Source of the DNA: an uncultured Actinomycetes bacterium
GTDB lineage: Bacteria > Actinomycetota > Acidimicrobiia > IMCC26256 > PALSA-555
Assembly: GCA_903899845.1 (NCBI GenBank)
Contig: CAIUKV010000001.1
Span: 1-38,952, forward strand
Direction: 5' to 3'
DNA: 38,952 nucleotides
Numbering within the stretch: position 1 is the first letter of the stretch; each line of letters opens with the position of its first letter. The notes beneath the pieces were generated by a model. It saw only the letters and a list, made by a program, of their open reading frames with translations. It made no database searches and had not been told where the DNA came from. Below, in pieces: positions 36,814 through 38,952 of the stretch. The translations under genes were made by a program, and so were the position numbers.

Positions 36814-37523
36814 CCACCCGGCTCGAGATCGTCCCCATCGACGGGATCGGCGAGGTGCACCCCGGCGACGAGATCGCCGACCTGGTCGCCACCGCCGCCG
36901 CCGCCCAGGGCACCCCGGTGGCGGACGGGGACTGCCTCGTGGTCACCCAGAAGATCGTGTCGAAGGCCGAGGGCCGGCTCGTGCCGCTCGACCACGAGGA
37001 CCGGGCCGCGCGCCACGCGCTGGTCGAGTCCGAGTCCCGCCGCATCGTGCGCCGGCGCGGCGACCTCGTCATCAGCGAGACCCATCACGGCTTCGTGTGC
37101 GCGAACGCCGGCATCGACCTGTCCAACGTCGACGCCGGCCAGGCCGCGCTGCTCCCGGTCGATCCCGACTCCTCGGCCCATCACATCCGCAACGCGCTCC
37201 GGGCCCGCCACGGGGTGGACGTCGCCGTGGTCGTCTCCGACACCTTCGGGCGCCCGTGGCGCCTGGGGCTCACCGACGTGGCCATCGGCGTGGCCGGCAT
37301 CGCCGCGATCGTCGACCTGCGGGGTTCGGCCGACGCGCGCGGACGGGTGCTGCAGGTCACCGAGGTCGCGATCGCCGACGAGATCGCGGGTGCCGCCGAG
37401 CTCGTGATGGGCAAGGCCGCCGGGGTGCCCGTCGCGATCGTCCGCGGGCTCGACCCCGCCTGGTTCGGCGCCGGCGCCGCCCGCGACCTCGTGCGCAACC
37501 CCCAGGACGACCTGTTCCGGTGA
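36810..37523 (+). CDS. cofE: Coenzyme F420-0:L-glutamate ligase
   Basis: Adds L-glutamates to F420-0 with GTP. 237 residues: LEIVPIDGIGEVHPGDEIADLV, CLVVTQKIVSKAEGR, ETHHGFVCANAGIDLSNVDAG, SDTFGRPWRLGLTDVAIG and ELVMGKAAGVPVAIVRG are the diagnostic CofE segments. Family length is that of the stand-alone enzyme; it lacks the C-terminal nitroreductase-like domain of mycobacterial FbiB, which is encoded as the next gene. GTG start coupled to the cofD stop. Confidence 0.95.
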   Translation: MTTRLEIVPIDGIGEVHPGDEIADLVATAAAAQGTPVADGDCLVVTQKIVSKAEGRLVPLDHEDRAARHALVESESRRIVRRRGDLVISETHHGFVCANAGIDLSNVDAGQAALLPVDPDSSAHHIRNALRARHGVDVAVVVSDTFGRPWRLGLTDVAIGVAGIAAIVDLRGSADARGRVLQVTEVAIADEIAGAAELVMGKAAGVPVAIVRGLDPAWFGAGAARDLVRNPQDDLFR

Positions 37524-37534
37524 GGGAGATGCCC

Positions 37535-38140
37535 GTGACCGTCCCTGCCTTCGTCGAGGCCCGGCGGTCGATCCGCGCCTTCGCGCCCGAACCGGTGGAC
37601 CGGGCGACGCTCGACGCGCTCGTGACCGCTGCGTGCCTGGCCCCCGCACCGCACCACTCCCGCCCGTGGCGCTTCGTGGTCGTCGACACCCCGGCGGGCA
37701 AGGCCGACCTCGCGCGCGGGATGGGCGAGCAGTGGCGTCGCGACCTCGGGGCCGACGGCGTGGACCCGGCCCGGATCGACGGGCTGGTCGAGGCGTCGCG
37801 GGTCAAGCTCACCACCGCCCCGGCGCTCGTCCTCGGGTGCCTCACCTGGGACGGCCTCGACCGCTATCCCGACGAGGCCCGGCGGCGGGCCGAGTGGGGC
37901 ATGGCGCTGCTGTCGCTCGGGGCCGCGGTCGAGAACCTGATGCTCACCGCCGCCGACGCGGGCCTGGCCTCGTGCTGGGTCGCCGCCCCGATCTTCTGCC
38001 CCGAGGCGGCACGCGACGCCCTGGGGCTGCCCGACGACTGGTCACCGGCTGCGCTGATCCTGGTCGGGCGGCCCGACGCCGGCTACTCGCCGCGGGACCG
38101 CCCGGCCGTCCCGCTCGACTCGCTCCGCCTGCACCGCTGA
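37535..38140 (+). CDS. Nitroreductase-family protein, probable FbiB C-terminal-domain equivalent
   Basis: 201 residues of the FMN-binding nitroreductase fold: EARRSIRAFAPEPV (FMN phosphate-binding arginines), CLAPAPHHSRPWRFVVV, LGAAVENLMLTAADAGLASCWVA and ALILVGRPDAGYSPRDRP. This is the domain that follows CofE in mycobacterial FbiB and reduces dehydro-F420-0. Immediately downstream of cofE, so co-transcription is likely. ggag at 37525-37528 sits six bases before this GTG; an ATG at 37529 is in frame but has no space for a ribosome binding site. Confidence 0.85.
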   Translation: MTVPAFVEARRSIRAFAPEPVDRATLDALVTAACLAPAPHHSRPWRFVVVDTPAGKADLARGMGEQWRRDLGADGVDPARIDGLVEASRVKLTTAPALVLGCLTWDGLDRYPDEARRRAEWGMALLSLGAAVENLMLTAADAGLASCWVAAPIFCPEAARDALGLPDDWSPAALILVGRPDAGYSPRDRPAVPLDSLRLHR

Positions 38141-38147
38141 CCGGCGC

Positions 38148-38160
38148 GCCCGACGCGGGC
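38148..38160. terminator. Short hairpin between convergent genes
   Basis: GCCCG (38148-38152) / CGGGC (38156-38160) with a three-base loop in the 37-base spacer between the nitroreductase and epimerase stops. No T-tract. Could serve either direction; weak. Confidence 0.25.
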
Positions 38161-38177
38161 ACGGGCCCGGGCGCAGG

Positions 38178-38952
38178 TCAGCGACCGGCGGCGCGCCGAT
38201 CCCGGAACCAGGCGAGGGTGCGGGCCAGCCCGGTCTCCATGTCGACCTGTGGGCGCCAGCCGAGGTGCGTGGCCGCGCGCCCGGGGTCGAGCGCGTTGCG
38301 CGCGAGCTCGCCGGTCCGGGGCGGCGCGTACCGGGGCGGCTCGGGGAACCCGGCGAGGCGGGCCATCGTGTCGAACAGCGTCTGCACGCTGGTCTCGATC
38401 CCGGTGCCGATGTTGCAGGTCAGCCCGCCGCCGGCGTCGATGGCCCTGACGAACGCATCGACCACGTCGTCGACGAACACGAAGTCGCGGGTCTGGCTGC
38501 CGTCGCCGAAGACGGTGGCCCGCTCCTTGGCCAGGAGCTTCCCGGCGAAGATCGCCACCACCCCGGCCTCACCGTGCGGATCCTGGCGCGGCCCGTAGAC
38601 GTTGGCGAGCGCGAGCACGGTGGCGTCGAGGCCCTGCGCCTCGCGGTAGTAGTGGAGGTAGTCCCCCACCGCCTTCTTCGACACGCCGTAGGGCGACAGC
38701 GGGTGCTGCGAGTGCCCCTCCCCCACCGGGATCGTCTCGGGCTCGCCGTAGAGGGTCCCACCCGACCCGGCGAACACCACCTTGCGGGTCCCGGCCGCGA
38801 CCGCGCCCTGACAGACGTTCAGCGAGCCGAGGATGTTGACCTCGGCGTCGAAGAGCGGCTTGGCGACCGACACCCGCACGTCCATCTGGGCCCCGAGGTG
38901 CATGATCACCTCGGGGCGCCGGTGACCGATGAGCTCGACCAGGCCCGGCGAG
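38178..38952 (-). CDS. NAD-dependent epimerase, UDP-glucose 4-epimerase-like (N-terminus beyond the window)
   Basis: Extended SDR protein, C-terminal ~257 residues visible; the frame is open to the right edge, so the Rossmann GxxGxxG is missing from view. Visible motifs are PEVIMHLGAQMDVRVSV, KVVFAGSGGTLYGEPETIPV, the catalytic SPYGVSKKAVGDYLHYY (YxxxK), YGPRQDPHGEAGVVAIF, FGDGSQTRDFVFVDDVVDAF and NIGTG. The order matches short archaeal/actinobacterial GalE-type UDP-sugar epimerases. Substrate not certain; with galK it could complete part of galactose metabolism, or it may serve surface glycans. Convergent with the F420 genes. Confidence 0.88.
   Translation of the reverse strand, partial: SPGLVELIGHRRPEVIMHLGAQMDVRVSVAKPLFDAEVNILGSLNVCQGAVAAGTRKVVFAGSGGTLYGEPETIPVGEGHSQHPLSPYGVSKKAVGDYLHYYREAQGLDATVLALANVYGPRQDPHGEAGVVAIFAGKLLAKERATVFGDGSQTRDFVFVDDVVDAFVRAIDAGGGLTCNIGTGIETSVQTLFDTMARLAGFPEPPRYAPPRTGELARNALDPGRAATHLGWRPQVDMETGLARTLAWFRDRRAAGR

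Overview
This is a contiguous piece of a very GC-rich, densely coding bacterial chromosome. The gene set points to Actinomycetota: GTP-type PEP carboxykinase, coenzyme F420 genes (cofD, cofE and a luciferase-like oxidoreductase), a SepIVA-like coiled-coil protein, an MhuD-like heme oxygenase, many GTG starts and several apparent leaderless genes. The order mutM-rnc-DUF177-sepIVA-coaD-rsmD-recG-DhaL protein-rpmB resembles the mycobacterial Rv2924c-Rv2975c neighbourhood, but acpP, plsX and rpmF are inserted. A deep-branching class such as Acidimicrobiia would fit; that placement is inference. I saw no tRNA, rRNA, CRISPR array, insertion sequence or prophage. No stretch longer than 300 bases lacks a gene.

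Positions 1-8459 (minus strand) form a housekeeping run read from right to left: DhaL/FakA-like protein, recG, rsmD, coaD, sepIVA-like, DUF177, rpmF, plsX, acpP, rnc and the 5' end of mutM at the window edge. It serves fatty-acid and phospholipid synthesis, CoA, ribosome maturation, DNA repair and cell elongation or division. Divergently, 8512-11265 (plus) carries rpmB, a small OB-fold-like protein, pckG and a stand-alone Lrp/AsnC ligand-binding domain.

Positions 11282-14125 (minus) hold PAC2, an MhuD-like heme-degrading monooxygenase, a four-helix membrane protein and D-Ala-D-Ala ligase. Positions 14208-16239 (plus) hold an F420-type oxidoreductase and galactokinase. Positions 16243-22750 (minus) hold a PH/SHOCT membrane protein, a small zincin, mtnA, ahcY (behind a roughly 180-base structured leader), a phosphoglucose/phosphomannose isomerase, a Trm112-like protein and phosphomannomutase. 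These supply S-adenosylmethionine by-product recycling and mannose-phosphate metabolism.

Positions 22869-26451 (minus) hold a large 6-pyruvoyl-tetrahydropterin-synthase-related membrane protein and a CPBP protease; ftsH follows on plus. Positions 28567-34002 (minus) are a surface-type operon: a 1079-residue glycosyltransferase/membrane fusion, a DUF5719-like exported protein and a membrane-anchored thioredoxin. Positions 34057-38140 (plus) hold an Ala/Arg-rich helical protein behind an unusually symmetrical promoter, a CaCA-type cation antiporter, and cofD, cofE and a separate nitroreductase, i.e. a split version of mycobacterial FbiB. A GalE-like epimerase runs off the right edge.

Five gene pairs overlap by exactly GTGA (3544, 6789, 12421, 30763, 36810), suggesting translational coupling. 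At six first genes of transcription units a TANNNT box ends 6 or 7 bases before the start codon, the arrangement expected of leaderless mRNAs.
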